A DNA stretch of 64,000 nt from Saprospiraceae bacterium. Its GTDB lineage: Bacteria > Bacteroidota > Bacteroidia > Chitinophagales > Saprospiraceae. Every line of letters begins with the position of its first letter. Position 1 is the stretch's first letter. Shown one piece after another: positions 16,475 to 23,852 of the stretch. The position numbers and the translations under genes were made by a program. Where the stretch lies: NCBI GenBank assembly GCA_016787285.1, contig JAEUUV010000095.1, positions 1 through 64,000 on the forward strand, written 5' to 3'. The notes beneath the pieces were generated by a model. It was not told the DNA's origin. It saw nothing but the letters and a program-made list of their open reading frames with translations, and made no database searches.

Positions 16475-17928
16475 GGTGCGGGTATTTTTTCTAGTTGAAA
16501 ACCTGCGCCTTGCAGGTGTTGCCAAAACTCCGGGTACGACTTGGACACTACACCGGGATTTTCGATTTCGATAGGGCCGAACATGGCCAGAGGCGCCAAC
16601 GCCATTGCCATGCGGTGGTCGCCCCAGGTAGCGAAACGAGGTGTGGTTTGCCATTCGGCTTTTCCCGCAAGTCGGTATTGCCCCGGGTTCCGGGCATCCG
16701 CTTCAAAGCGTACGCCCACTTTGGCTAATTCGGCAGCAAGCGCTGCACAACGATCTGTTTCCTTGACGGCCAATGTTTCCAAACCCGAAAAAACTGCGGG
16801 AACGCCCAGCCCGGCGCACACCACAGCCAGCGTTTGGGCCAGATCGGGGCAGGCGCGGAAGTCCTGGCGGAACTGCTCTGGGCGGGTAGCCCCACCCCCG
16901 GCCCCTCCCCCCCGGGGGAAGGGGGACGTGGCGTACGCATCGGCGTTCGTATCGTCATCCTTCTGTTCCAGTCTGTTTTTACTGAATACTCTTGTCTGTG
17001 AAGCGGTGTTCGCTACATCCCCCCTCCCCTCGAGGGGAGGGGGCGGAGCCGTTTGCACCCCGAACGGCTCCATCATGCGCACCAGCACACTGTCGCCCTG
17101 CCAACTGGTTTCGGTCAGCCCGTGTAACATCAGATCGGCTTCGTCGGCAAAGGCGGCCATGGCGTACCAGTACGATGCCGCGGACCAGTCGGCCTCGATA
17201 GCCAATGGGCGCGGCTGGTAGCGGCCCGGCTGCACAACAAATGCACTTTGGTCATGCACCGCGAAGGCGTGGAGGCCTGGAATGTTTTTGTTTTTTCCGA
17301 GCCTCTGCCCCTCTGCGGTGAAAAATTCTACCTCCGCCCCGAAGTGTTGCATCACCTGCATGGTCATGTCGAGGTAAGGCCCGGAGACAAGCCGGCCTTC
17401 CGGAATCAGTATTAACCCGCCGGGCAAATACGGTCCGATAAGCAGCAGCGCAGAAAGAAACTGACTGCTCACGCCGGCGTCTATGTGAAGTGTGATCGGG
17501 GTATTTGAAGTGCCGGATTCCGAAAAATTGCCCCCGGTAATTCGTATCGGCGGGAAGCCGGTTTGGCCCAGGTATTCGATGCCGGCGCCGAGTGTGCGCA
17601 AGGCGTTCACCAAAGGTCCAATCGGGCGCTGCTGCATACGGGCCGAGCCGGTGAGCACATGAGCGCCGGGCCGGAGCGCAAGCCAGGCCGTGAGGAAGCG
17701 GAAAGTGGTGCCCGCGTCGCCGGCATCGTACACGTCGCCAGGTTGTCGGAGCAGGCGTAGCAGGGTAGTGGTGTCGGTGGAGGCGGACAGGTGGGTGAGC
17801 CACTCGTCCGGATCGGCGTCGGCCAGGGTGAGCGCGATAAGTGCCCGGTTGCTCAGGCTTTTGGAGCCGTCGAGAAACACCTCGCCGAAGAGGCGGCGGT
17901 CGGGTTTGGAAAGGCGCAGGATGTCCAC
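16471..17928 (-). CDS. aroA: 3-phosphoshikimate 1-carboxyvinyltransferase (EPSP synthase) with two in-frame repeat insertions
   Basis: This enzyme makes EPSP from shikimate 3-phosphate and PEP in the chorismate pathway. It is 485 residues against roughly 410-430 for relatives. Active-site blocks are intact: DGSKSLSNRA (K23), ARMQQRPIGPL, ACPDLAQT, VKETDR, WGDHRMAMAL and SKSYPEFW. The excess length comes from two inserts made of repeat DNA: residues about 202-227 (TAEGQRLGKNKNI..., encoded by the element at 17258-17319) and about 293-347 (PPPPLEGRGDVANTAS..., encoded by the GC-hairpin element at 16887-17050). Both keep the frame. The start is a GTG at 17928 placed four bases after a perfect -7 box. 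It overlaps the GHMP kinase start. Confidence 0.95.
   Translation of the reverse strand: MDILRLSKPDRRLFGEVFLDGSKSLSNRALIALTLADADPDEWLTHLSASTDTTTLLRLLRQPGDVYDAGDAGTTFRFLTAWLALRPGAHVLTGSARMQQRPIGPLVNALRTLGAGIEYLGQTGFPPIRITGGNFSESGTSNTPITLHIDAGVSSQFLSALLLIGPYLPGGLILIPEGRLVSGPYLDMTMQVMQHFGAEVEFFTAEGQRLGKNKNIPGLHAFAVHDQSAFVVQPGRYQPRPLAIEADWSAASYWYAMAAFADEADLMLHGLTETSWQGDSVLVRMMEPFGVQTAPPPPLEGRGDVANTASQTRVFSKNRLEQKDDDTNADAYATSPFPRGGGAGGGATRPEQFRQDFRACPDLAQTLAVVCAGLGVPAVFSGLETLAVKETDRCAALAAELAKVGVRFEADARNPGQYRLAGKAEWQTTPRFATWGDHRMAMALAPLAMFGPIEIENPGVVSKSYPEFWQHLQGAGFQLEKIPAP
16887..17050. repeat. GC-hairpin interspersed element inserted in frame in aroA
   Basis: About 164 bases bounded by two GC-rich hairpins. 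One is a 24-base perfect palindrome at 17020-17043 (centre CCCCTCGAGGGG); the other is an imperfect one at 16902-16925. The outer sequence CCCCACCCCCGGCCCCTCC is shared with the intergenic element at 38699-38836. It is translated as a low-complexity Pro/Gly-rich insert inside AroA. Confidence 0.85.
17258..17319. repeat. Second palindromic element inserted in frame in aroA
   Basis: Imperfect inverted repeat of 19-base arms (17258-17276 and 17301-17319; motif CCTCTGCCCCTCTGCGGT). It encodes the extra loop TAEGQRLGKNKNIPGLHAFAV, a peptide pattern typical of a short repeat found widely in Bacteroidota genomes (from memory, not searched). Confidence 0.65.
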
Positions 17929-17932
17929 GGGG

Positions 17933-17940
17933 CAAAGATA
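17933..17940 (-). promoter_or_regulatory. -7 box (TATCTTTG) directly in front of aroA
   Basis: On the minus strand TATCTTTG is followed by only four bases (CCCC) before the GTG start at 17928. This implies a leaderless or nearly leaderless aroA transcript. Confidence 0.5.
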
Positions 17941-17969
17941 GGCTTTCTCGCGGGTGGTGCCCTTTTCTC

Positions 17970-18013
17970 GCAGGGCGGTGCCCTGCTCTGACGTATGGCG
18001 CCCTTTCAGGGCT
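17970..18013 (+). repeat. 44-base two-hairpin element, copy 1
   Basis: Two adjacent small hairpins: GCAGGGCGGTGCCCTGC, then GGCGCCCTTTCAGGGCT. The same layout with near-identical sequence recurs at 45901-45944. It lies between aroA and the GT2 gene. It is followed by repeated CCAACCTGAAAC motifs up to the GT2 stop. Confidence 0.75.
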
Positions 18014-18089
18014 ATGTCGGGCCGGAACCCCGCCCGTGGGGCGCTTCCAATTTCCCAACCTGAAACCTTCCAACCTGAAACCCCTCAAC

Positions 18090-18812
18090 CTACATTTGCC
18101 GGAAAAATAACTTCAGAAAGTTGCCGCCTTCGGCCAGCAGAATTTTCCAGCCTACGCTGCTGAACACCACGCCGGACCGCAGTTCCACCGGCACCGGGCG
18201 TACCGGCACGCGGCCATTGGCCAGCATAAGAAATTCGAGATCAAAGAGAAAGCGGTCTATGGTCGTTTGCAAAAAAACAGCCTTGCCTGCCGGATCAAAC
18301 CCCTTGAGGCCGCATTGCGAATCGTCAATCGGCTGGCGCAACACGTGGCGCAGCAGCCAGCGCAAACCTTTCGACAACCAGCGCCGGAACGCCGGAACGT
18401 GGGCATAATAGGCCGTGTCGCGGTTGCCTGCAGCGATGCCGCCGGACGTCAGCAGCGTTTCAACTACCCGGCGCATACTCGCGGTGGTGTACGGGAAATC
18501 AATGTCGGTCACCAGCACGAAGTCGGCGTCCGAGGCCTGTACGCCCTGACGCAGTGCGTAGCCTTTGCCCCTGTTTTTTTCGTAGGAAACTACCCGCGCC
18601 GCCGGCACGAGCGTTTGCAACTTCCTGAAATTCGCTTCGTCGGTGTTTTGGCCGGAACCGTCGTTGACCACGAGCAGCCCGGGATCGGGAATGATGTCGG
18701 AAACCGCCGAAGTGAACGCAGCAAACTTATCGGCCAGAGCCTGCTCCCAGCCCACCGACGGGTTGTAACACGGCACGACGACCTGAAAACGAACGGGGGA
18801 ATTTATCTGCAA
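18090..18812 (-). CDS. Family 2 glycosyltransferase, dolichol-phosphate-sugar synthase-like
   Basis: A 240-residue GT-A enzyme: FQVVVPCYNPSVGWEQ at the N-terminus, VVNDGSG (residues 48-54), EKNRGKGYALRQG (78-90) and the metal-binding DID at 103-105. The later block DDSQCGLKGFDPAGKAVFL resembles the DPM1/ALG5 group, which transfers a sugar onto a polyprenyl phosphate carrier. No transmembrane tail is obvious. The only fitting start is a TTG at 18812, as no in-frame ATG or GTG lies upstream. It is followed on the same strand by aroA after a repeat-filled gap. Confidence 0.85.
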   Translation of the reverse strand: MQINSPVRFQVVVPCYNPSVGWEQALADKFAAFTSAVSDIIPDPGLLVVNDGSGQNTDEANFRKLQTLVPAARVVSYEKNRGKGYALRQGVQASDADFVLVTDIDFPYTTASMRRVVETLLTSGGIAAGNRDTAYYAHVPAFRRWLSKGLRWLLRHVLRQPIDDSQCGLKGFDPAGKAVFLQTTIDRFLFDLEFLMLANGRVPVRPVPVELRSGVVFSSVGWKILLAEGGNFLKLFFRQM

Positions 18813-18856
18813 AACGGAATGCCCGCCGGGTTTGGGAGGCCGGGCAAAGGTACCAT

Positions 18857-18892
18857 CGGCTGTTGGCTATTGGTTGTTGGCTTTTGGCTTTT
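18857..18892. repeat. Degenerate heptamer array (AGCCAAC-type) downstream of the acyltransferase gene
   Basis: On the minus strand, after the LpxL-like stop, about five 7-base units vary around AGCCAAC (AGCCAAA, AGCCAAC, AACCAAT, AGCCAAC, AGCCGAT). A related hairpin with GGCTGTTGGC is found at 44543-44593. Confidence 0.6.
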
Positions 18893-18921
18893 TTATGCGC
18901 TCGAAATAGCCGACAGCCGCC

Positions 18922-19794
18922 TCAGCGTTTCATTTTCCAGCGCTTGTGGCTCCAGAGCCAGTCTTCGGGCTTTTCCCGGATAACGGACTCCAGCCGTTGG
19001 GCGAAGGCGCGCGTGATGTCCGTTTCGTTTGCCGCTGCGGGGTCGGGGCAGATGTCAAAGTATTCCACCTCGTAAAATCCACGCCGCACGCGCCGCATCC
19101 GATAAAACACCACGGGCATCCGGAATTTTCGCCCAAGCACATCAATGCCGGGCAAGTGCGGTGTGTCCTGATTCAAAAACGGCACCCACTGGGCCGTCTT
19201 CCGGTTGGAAGGCGACTGATCGGCCAGCAAGAGGTACACGGAGGGCAGGCCTTGCTGCTCGCGCCGGCGGAGGACGGCAAAGGTTTCTTCCATCGGCACC
19301 AGCACCATGCCGGTGCGGGCGCGGGCGCGGCTCACGTAGTTGTCCGTCAGGCGGTTGGCGATGGGCTTGAACGCAGTCACGGTAGTGCCGTGAAAATTCG
19401 GCGGCATGGCGATACCGCTGTATTCCCAGTTGCCGTAGTGCGCACCGCTGAGAATGACGGACTGTCCGCGGTCGAGGTGCCGGTTGAGCAGTCCCGGATT
19501 CAGGGAGACGCAGCGGCGCTCGATTTCTCGCACGGGCATGGTGTGCGATTTCAGGGTTTCGAGCATCACGTCGGTCATGTTCCGGTACGAACGCCGGGCT
19601 ATGACTGCCAATTCTGCCTCTGTTTTTTCCGGAAACGAACGCCGCAGGTTGGCCCAAACTACCTCGCGCCGGTATCCGATGATGCGGTGCAGGAAAAATG
19701 CCAGTCCGTCGGACAAACGATACAGCAACCCGAACGGGATGATTCGGAACAGTTCGATTGCCAGCCGGGTGGAAAAATAGCCAATGCGTTGCAT
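18922..19794 (-). CDS. LpxL/HtrB-like lysophospholipid acyltransferase
   Basis: A 290-residue inner-membrane acyltransferase of the lipid A late-acyltransferase family, which adds secondary acyl chains during lipid A or related lipid synthesis. The catalytic HX4E motif is HYGNWE (H119, E124). A hydrophobic N-terminal segment (residues 8-40) gives membrane association. The family block LLADQSPS is present near residue 205. The ATG at 19794 follows a perfect -7 box by four bases. The neighbouring GT2 gene downstream and the PagL-like gene at 48.8 kb suggest envelope lipid/glycan metabolism, but no operon is proven. Confidence 0.9.
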   Translation of the reverse strand: MQRIGYFSTRLAIELFRIIPFGLLYRLSDGLAFFLHRIIGYRREVVWANLRRSFPEKTEAELAVIARRSYRNMTDVMLETLKSHTMPVREIERRCVSLNPGLLNRHLDRGQSVILSGAHYGNWEYSGIAMPPNFHGTTVTAFKPIANRLTDNYVSRARARTGMVLVPMEETFAVLRRREQQGLPSVYLLLADQSPSNRKTAQWVPFLNQDTPHLPGIDVLGRKFRMPVVFYRMRRVRRGFYEVEYFDICPDPAAANETDITRAFAQRLESVIREKPEDWLWSHKRWKMKR

Positions 19795-19798
19795 GGCG

Positions 19799-19806
19799 CA
19801 AAGGTA
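19799..19806 (-). promoter_or_regulatory. -7 box (TACCTTTG) directly in front of the LpxL-like gene
   Basis: A perfect TAnnTTTG on the minus strand ends four bases before the ATG at 19794, which predicts a leaderless transcript. Confidence 0.5.
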
Positions 19807-19891
19807 GGCCTTCGATCGAAAGTGCGAAGGGCGGAACGCAAGCGGCGCTCCACCCTTCGCAGTATGAGAAAACCTGCCGAAACAGCAAGGA

Positions 19892-20428
19892 TCAGGCTTG
19901 TGCTTTTGCGTACTGGATGTTTGCGTGAATTTTCACTTCATCCGACACCACTGCGCCGCCGGCTTCGGTGAGGGCGTCCCACTGAAGCCCAAATTCCTTG
20001 CGGTTTACCTTGCCGGTTACTTCAAAACCTGCTTTGTGGTTGCCGTATGGATCAACGGCGGTGCCGCCGAATTCGACATTCAGGACAACCGGTTTGGTTA
20101 CGTCCCGGATGGTCAGCAAACCCTCCAGTTGGTGGCCACCGTCGTTGGTGCTTTTCAGGCCTGTGGATTTGAAGGACATCTTCGGGAAGGTGTCGCTGTT
20201 AAAAAAATCGTTGCTGCGCAGGTGGTTGTCGCGGGCGTCCACGCCGGTGTTCACCGAGGCGGTATCTACGGCAAATTCTACGTTGGCGGTGGAAAAGTCG
20301 TCTCCATTGGTGCTCATGGAGGAAGAGAAGCGGTCGAATTTGCCCGAAACGGAGGCAATTACAAGGTGACGAACGCGGAAGGTTACTTCGGAGTGGGCAG
20401 GATCAAGTTGCCAGTTTGTGTTAGCCAT
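19892..20428 (-). CDS. YceI-like family protein
   Basis: A 178-residue lipocalin-like barrel protein that binds isoprenoid-type lipids in characterised relatives. The family signature is clear: WQLDPAHSEVTFRVRHLVIASVSGKF at the start, then DNHLRSNDFFNSDTFPKMSFKST, LTIRDVTKPVVLNVEF and NRKEFGLQWD. Unlike many relatives there is no signal peptide, so a cytoplasmic location is likely. The ATG at 20428 (MANTNWQL) is chosen over one four codons upstream because it fits the family start. Confidence 0.92.
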   Translation of the reverse strand: MANTNWQLDPAHSEVTFRVRHLVIASVSGKFDRFSSSMSTNGDDFSTANVEFAVDTASVNTGVDARDNHLRSNDFFNSDTFPKMSFKSTGLKSTNDGGHQLEGLLTIRDVTKPVVLNVEFGGTAVDPYGNHKAGFEVTGKVNRKEFGLQWDALTEAGGAVVSDEVKIHANIQYAKAQA

Positions 20429-20555
20429 ATGGTACAGCATTTTTTTAAGTGAACGGTTGTACGGCTAAACAGAGTGTTTTGGTTTTAGTTGTTGAAACAC
20501 CTAAATTTTTAAAACTTGTTTTCGCATGTACACTGCGGGAAATGCCGGTAACCGG

Positions 20556-21746
20556 TCATACGTATTTCAACCACCAGTGTGTATGCGAGAACTTGTACCG
20601 TCCGTACCAGCGGCAGAGCAGGTACATGACCGGAATAAATACCGCCCAAACGAGGTACACCAGGCTGAGGCTTGGTTCATAGCCGTCCGGCCACTGCTCG
20701 GGTGGCGTGGAGAAGAAGTCGGTCCACCAGCCTTGGGTTGACCAAAAGTACAGGCGCGAAGCAGCGTGGATCAGCGAAAAATGAATGATGTAGAAGAAGA
20801 ACGGCACGCGGCCAAATACGGCTAAAAACTGTGTCAGCGGATTTTGCAGGCGATCAAACAAGGCCAGCAACAACAGTCCGGGGCCGATGGTCATGCACAA
20901 AAAAAGCAGTGATGGTGGGTATTTACTTGTATTCAGGAACGACAGCAGGGAATACAGCAAGCCGCGCTCCTGCGGCGCCCAGTGTGCAGCGTCGCCGTAC
21001 CAGTTGGTGGCCCGCAGGGCGATGAACAACAGGCAAACAGCAAGCCCGGTACGTACGAGCCAACGTTGTCGGCGTGCCGGTTCCCATAGCATAACCGTGC
21101 CAAACACGTAACCAAGCGCCATTACGCCTACCCAGGGAATCAGGGGGTACACCACCAGAAAACCGAACGATTCGCTGATCGGTACCCAGCCCCAGCCGAT
21201 GTGCAGCACGTTCCACAGCCCGGAAAAACTGCCAACGGCTTCCGGTCGAATGCTATCCAGCAGGTTGTGTCCAACTACGAGTACAAGTCCGAACGCCCCG
21301 ATCCAGCGCAACGGAATAGAAACCAGCACCGACAACAGGAGCATAGACATTCCGATCACCCAGATCACCTGACCAAACATGAAGCCCTCGTTCCACCACC
21401 AGTCGAACATCCAACTCAGGTTTATTACCAGAAACTCCACGATGAGGAGCCACAGCCCGCGTGTCCACAGAAAGCGGCGAAGTGCGGGTACCCCGGCTTT
21501 TAGCCCGTACAAGTAAGCCGCCGTGCCGGCGAGAAATACAAAAACAGGCGCGCAAAAATGCGTGACCCAGCGGGTGAAAAACCACAGGGCAGTGGTTTGC
21601 TTCATATCCTCAGGCGCGAAAGGCGCGGCGCCGAAGAAATCTCGGATGTGATCAAGCGCCATCAGTACGATGACCAGACCGCGCAGTACATCCAGAGTGG
21701 TTACGCGGGAAACGGGTAGTGTGGACATAGCTGGGTGTTTTGTCAT
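20556..21746 (-). CDS. DUF1624/HGSNAT-like multi-pass membrane protein
   Basis: A 396-residue integral membrane protein with about ten hydrophobic helices. The opening RVTTLDVLRGLVIVLMALDHIRDFF, with the charged LRG and DH residues, is the hallmark of the heparan-alpha-glucosaminide acetyltransferase-like/DUF1624 group of membrane acyltransferases. The acyl acceptor cannot be inferred. The start could be the ATG at 21746 or, more like the family, the ATG at 21728 (MSTLPVSRV). The 127-base gap to the YceI gene holds no recognisable feature. Confidence 0.85.
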   Translation of the reverse strand: MTKHPAMSTLPVSRVTTLDVLRGLVIVLMALDHIRDFFGAAPFAPEDMKQTTALWFFTRWVTHFCAPVFVFLAGTAAYLYGLKAGVPALRRFLWTRGLWLLIVEFLVINLSWMFDWWWNEGFMFGQVIWVIGMSMLLLSVLVSIPLRWIGAFGLVLVVGHNLLDSIRPEAVGSFSGLWNVLHIGWGWVPISESFGFLVVYPLIPWVGVMALGYVFGTVMLWEPARRQRWLVRTGLAVCLLFIALRATNWYGDAAHWAPQERGLLYSLLSFLNTSKYPPSLLFLCMTIGPGLLLLALFDRLQNPLTQFLAVFGRVPFFFYIIHFSLIHAASRLYFWSTQGWWTDFFSTPPEQWPDGYEPSLSLVYLVWAVFIPVMYLLCRWYGRYKFSHTHWWLKYV

Positions 21747-21828
21747 GTGGATTTGGGGGGGGATATAAACAAGACTGGATAATCCCTACTTTTCGGCTCA
21801 AATTTGAACAAAACAGGCAGCCTCGTGC

Positions 21829-22512
21829 ATGATTTTTCAAAATAATTTATCCCCCCGGTTCATCAACCTGCACACCCACAGTCCGACGGGCGACCCTGAG
21901 GTAGTGGAAATCGAAAACGTGTACTTCGGGCAGGAAACGATGCATACGCCCGGTTACCGGTCGGTCGGGCTGCATCCCTGGCATCTGCGCGGCATTGATC
22001 TCGATGCGGCAGAACGGTGGCTGCGCGAGCTAGCCGTTTCACCTGAAATGCTCGCTATCGGGGAGGCGGGGCTGGACAAGGTAACCGACACACCATGGGA
22101 AATCCAGTTGGACGCCTTCGGGCGGTGCTTGCGCGTGGCTGCCGATACCGGCAAACCGCTCATCGTACATTGCGTGCGGGCTTTCGGCGAAATCGTGCAG
22201 ATGCTCGGGCATCCGGGCAACTCCCGGCGTCCGCATGGCGTGGTGTTTCACGGGTTCGACAAGCACCCGCAAACAGCGGGAATGTTGCTTCGGGCAGGCT
22301 GCAGCCTGTCGTTCGGAGCCGCCCTGTTTCGGGAAGACGGCCATGCAGCAGAGGCTCTTCGCCAAATTCCTGCCGACCGCTTTTTTCTGGAAACAGACGT
22401 GCAAAAATTGGACATCCGGGCGGTGTACGCGCGTGCTGCCGAAATACGCGAAATCAGCGTTCTGGCGGTGCAGGAACAGGTGTGGGAAAACTTTCGGCAC
22501 CTGTTTTTGTAG
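21829..22512 (+). CDS. TatD family metal-dependent hydrolase
   Basis: A 227-residue TIM-barrel hydrolase. Metal-binding FINLHTHS (H15, H17), SVGLHPWH, AIGEAGLDK (the metal-bridging Glu), KPLIVHCVRA, VFHGFD and the terminal FLETDV are all in the order seen in TatD DNases. It is shorter than E. coli TatD, as is usual for the Bacteroidota form. It lies upstream of tcdA on the same strand, separated by a strong hairpin, so partial uncoupling is likely. Confidence 0.92.
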   Translation: MIFQNNLSPRFINLHTHSPTGDPEVVEIENVYFGQETMHTPGYRSVGLHPWHLRGIDLDAAERWLRELAVSPEMLAIGEAGLDKVTDTPWEIQLDAFGRCLRVAADTGKPLIVHCVRAFGEIVQMLGHPGNSRRPHGVVFHGFDKHPQTAGMLLRAGCSLSFGAALFREDGHAAEALRQIPADRFFLETDVQKLDIRAVYARAAEIREISVLAVQEQVWENFRHLFL

Positions 22513-22547
22513 TGGTGCGTGATGCATATTTTTTGCCGACTGAGGGT

Positions 22548-22593
22548 TGTTTGAATTTCAGCCGACGGGCTGCAAGTGGCTGAAATTCAAACA
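22548..22593 (+). terminator. 16-bp perfect hairpin between tatD-like gene and tcdA
   Basis: TGTTTGAATTTCAGCC (22548-22563) pairs perfectly with GGCTGAAATTCAAACA (22578-22593), loop 14. It sits 36 bases after the TatD stop and upstream of a -7 box for the next gene. No T-run follows. Confidence 0.55.
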
Positions 22594-22621
22594 GCCGCTG
22601 AAAAAATGCCTTATCGGGCGA

Positions 22622-22629
22622 TACCTTTG
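22622..22629 (+). promoter_or_regulatory. -7 box (TACCTTTG) for tcdA
   Basis: A perfect TAnnTTTG 15 bases before the ATG at 22645, giving a very short leader. Confidence 0.45.
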
Positions 22630-22644
22630 CCGAAAATACTGCTC

Positions 22645-23379
22645 ATGTCCGACCAAACTTCGCCGCCGCACTGGCTGCAACGCACCGAACTGCTCGTGGG
22701 GGCAGGCGCTTTGGAAAAACTTCGAAACCTGCACGTGCTGGTCATCGGTTTGGGTGGGGTGGGGAGTTATGCCGCCGAATTCCTTGCACGCGCCGGCGTG
22801 GGTAAAATGACCATCGTGGACGGCGATACGGTGGACCTGACCAATACCAACCGCCAACTGCCGGCCCTCCATAGTACCGTCGGACAGTCCAAGGCCGGCA
22901 TCATGGCTGCGCGGATGCGCGACATCAACCCCGCGCTCGACCTGACGGTGTTCGACACGTTCCTCAGTCCGGAGGTGGTAAAAACCACGTCATTTCGGGA
23001 ATACGACTACGTGTTCGACTGCATTGACTCGGTGCAGCCCAAGCAGTATGTGATTGTGGCATGCAAGCAGCAGGGTGTGCGCATCGTGAGCAGCATGGGC
23101 GCCGGCGGGCGCCTCGACCCCTCCAAGGTACAGGTGGGGGATATTTCCGAAACGTTCAACTGCCCTTTTGCCCAACAGGTACGCAAGGGACTTAAACGCA
23201 AGGGCGTTCGGCGCGGCGTCACGGTGGTGTTTTCCTCCGAAATCGTGGACCGCGAGACCTGCATGATGACCGAAGGCAGCAAGTTTAAAAAATCGTTCTA
23301 CGGTACCATTTCCTACATCCCGGCGCTGTTCGGCCTGTACATGGCCAGCGTGGTGGTGCGGGAAGTTGCCGGCAAATAG
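22645..23379 (+). CDS. tcdA: tRNA threonylcarbamoyladenosine dehydratase (TcdA/CsdL)
   Basis: A 244-residue E1-like (ThiF fold) enzyme that cyclises t6A37 of ANN-decoding tRNAs using ATP. Visible features: ATP-binding VIGLGGVGSYAAEFLARAG (residues 33-51), acidic VDGDTVDLTNTNRQ (58-71), K83 and FDCIDSV. The family-specific end EGSKFKKSFYGTISYIPALFG is also present. The ATG at 22645 is chosen because the upstream open frame runs through the hairpin and promoter. It is followed eight bases later by the DUF2024 gene, so these two probably form an operon. Confidence 0.93.
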   Translation: MSDQTSPPHWLQRTELLVGAGALEKLRNLHVLVIGLGGVGSYAAEFLARAGVGKMTIVDGDTVDLTNTNRQLPALHSTVGQSKAGIMAARMRDINPALDLTVFDTFLSPEVVKTTSFREYDYVFDCIDSVQPKQYVIVACKQQGVRIVSSMGAGGRLDPSKVQVGDISETFNCPFAQQVRKGLKRKGVRRGVTVVFSSEIVDRETCMMTEGSKFKKSFYGTISYIPALFGLYMASVVVREVAGK

Positions 23380-23387
23380 TTCACACC

Positions 23388-23780
23388 ATGCCTGTATCTG
23401 TTTTCGATACCTACATCCGCAAGCCGGACGGTTCTACGGCTCATTTTGACATCATCGTTCCGGAAGGAACCGACGTCGCTCAGGTTTTGGCCTATGGCCA
23501 ATTGTACCTTGCCGAGACAGGAATTGCGGGCGCTGTTTCCATGAAGGAATGTCAGTTTTGTCATATCGAAGAACCTGCAAAGGAGATGCTCTCCGACATA
23601 GAGGCGCGAGGATTCTTCATTCTTCCTTTCGACGATATTCCTGCAGATCTGCCGGAGAACCCTACCCGCCGGCAACTCATTGAGCACCTGCGTGCCCACA
23701 GCGAAGCGCACCGTTTTGCCAATTTTCGCGGCGTAGGTGAGGAAGAAATTCGGGCGCTGCTGGCACAGGTGACGGCGTAA
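23388..23780 (+). CDS. DUF2024 family protein
   Basis: A 130-residue small cytoplasmic protein. The first 85 residues (VFDTYIRKPDGSTAHFDIIVPE, then KECQFCHIEEP and GFFILPFDDIP) match the DUF2024 family, whose function is unknown. The CxxCH-like cluster ECQFCH is conserved in the family. A further 45 residues at the C-terminus are charged and helical. It is very close to tcdA and ends at a strong terminator. Confidence 0.85.
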   Translation: MPVSVFDTYIRKPDGSTAHFDIIVPEGTDVAQVLAYGQLYLAETGIAGAVSMKECQFCHIEEPAKEMLSDIEARGFFILPFDDIPADLPENPTRRQLIEHLRAHSEAHRFANFRGVGEEEIRALLAQVTA

Positions 23781-23813
23781 AAAAAACGCCGCCCCGGGGA
23801 AACCGGAGCGGCG
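23779..23813 (-). terminator. Intrinsic terminator of the giant adhesin gene (bidirectional)
   Basis: An 11-bp stem (23787-23797 with 23803-23813, one G-U pair) followed on the minus strand by eight T (A-run at 23779-23786). It lies between convergent stops and could serve both. Confidence 0.8.
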
Positions 23814-23852
23814 CGTGCAGGATAGTGAAGATTGTTTTCGTTGGTGCAGGGA

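Noticed and set aside
16471..17928. aroA as a pseudogene because of its inserted repeats
   Set aside because: The frame is continuous and every active-site motif is intact, so a functional enzyme with extra loops is more likely.
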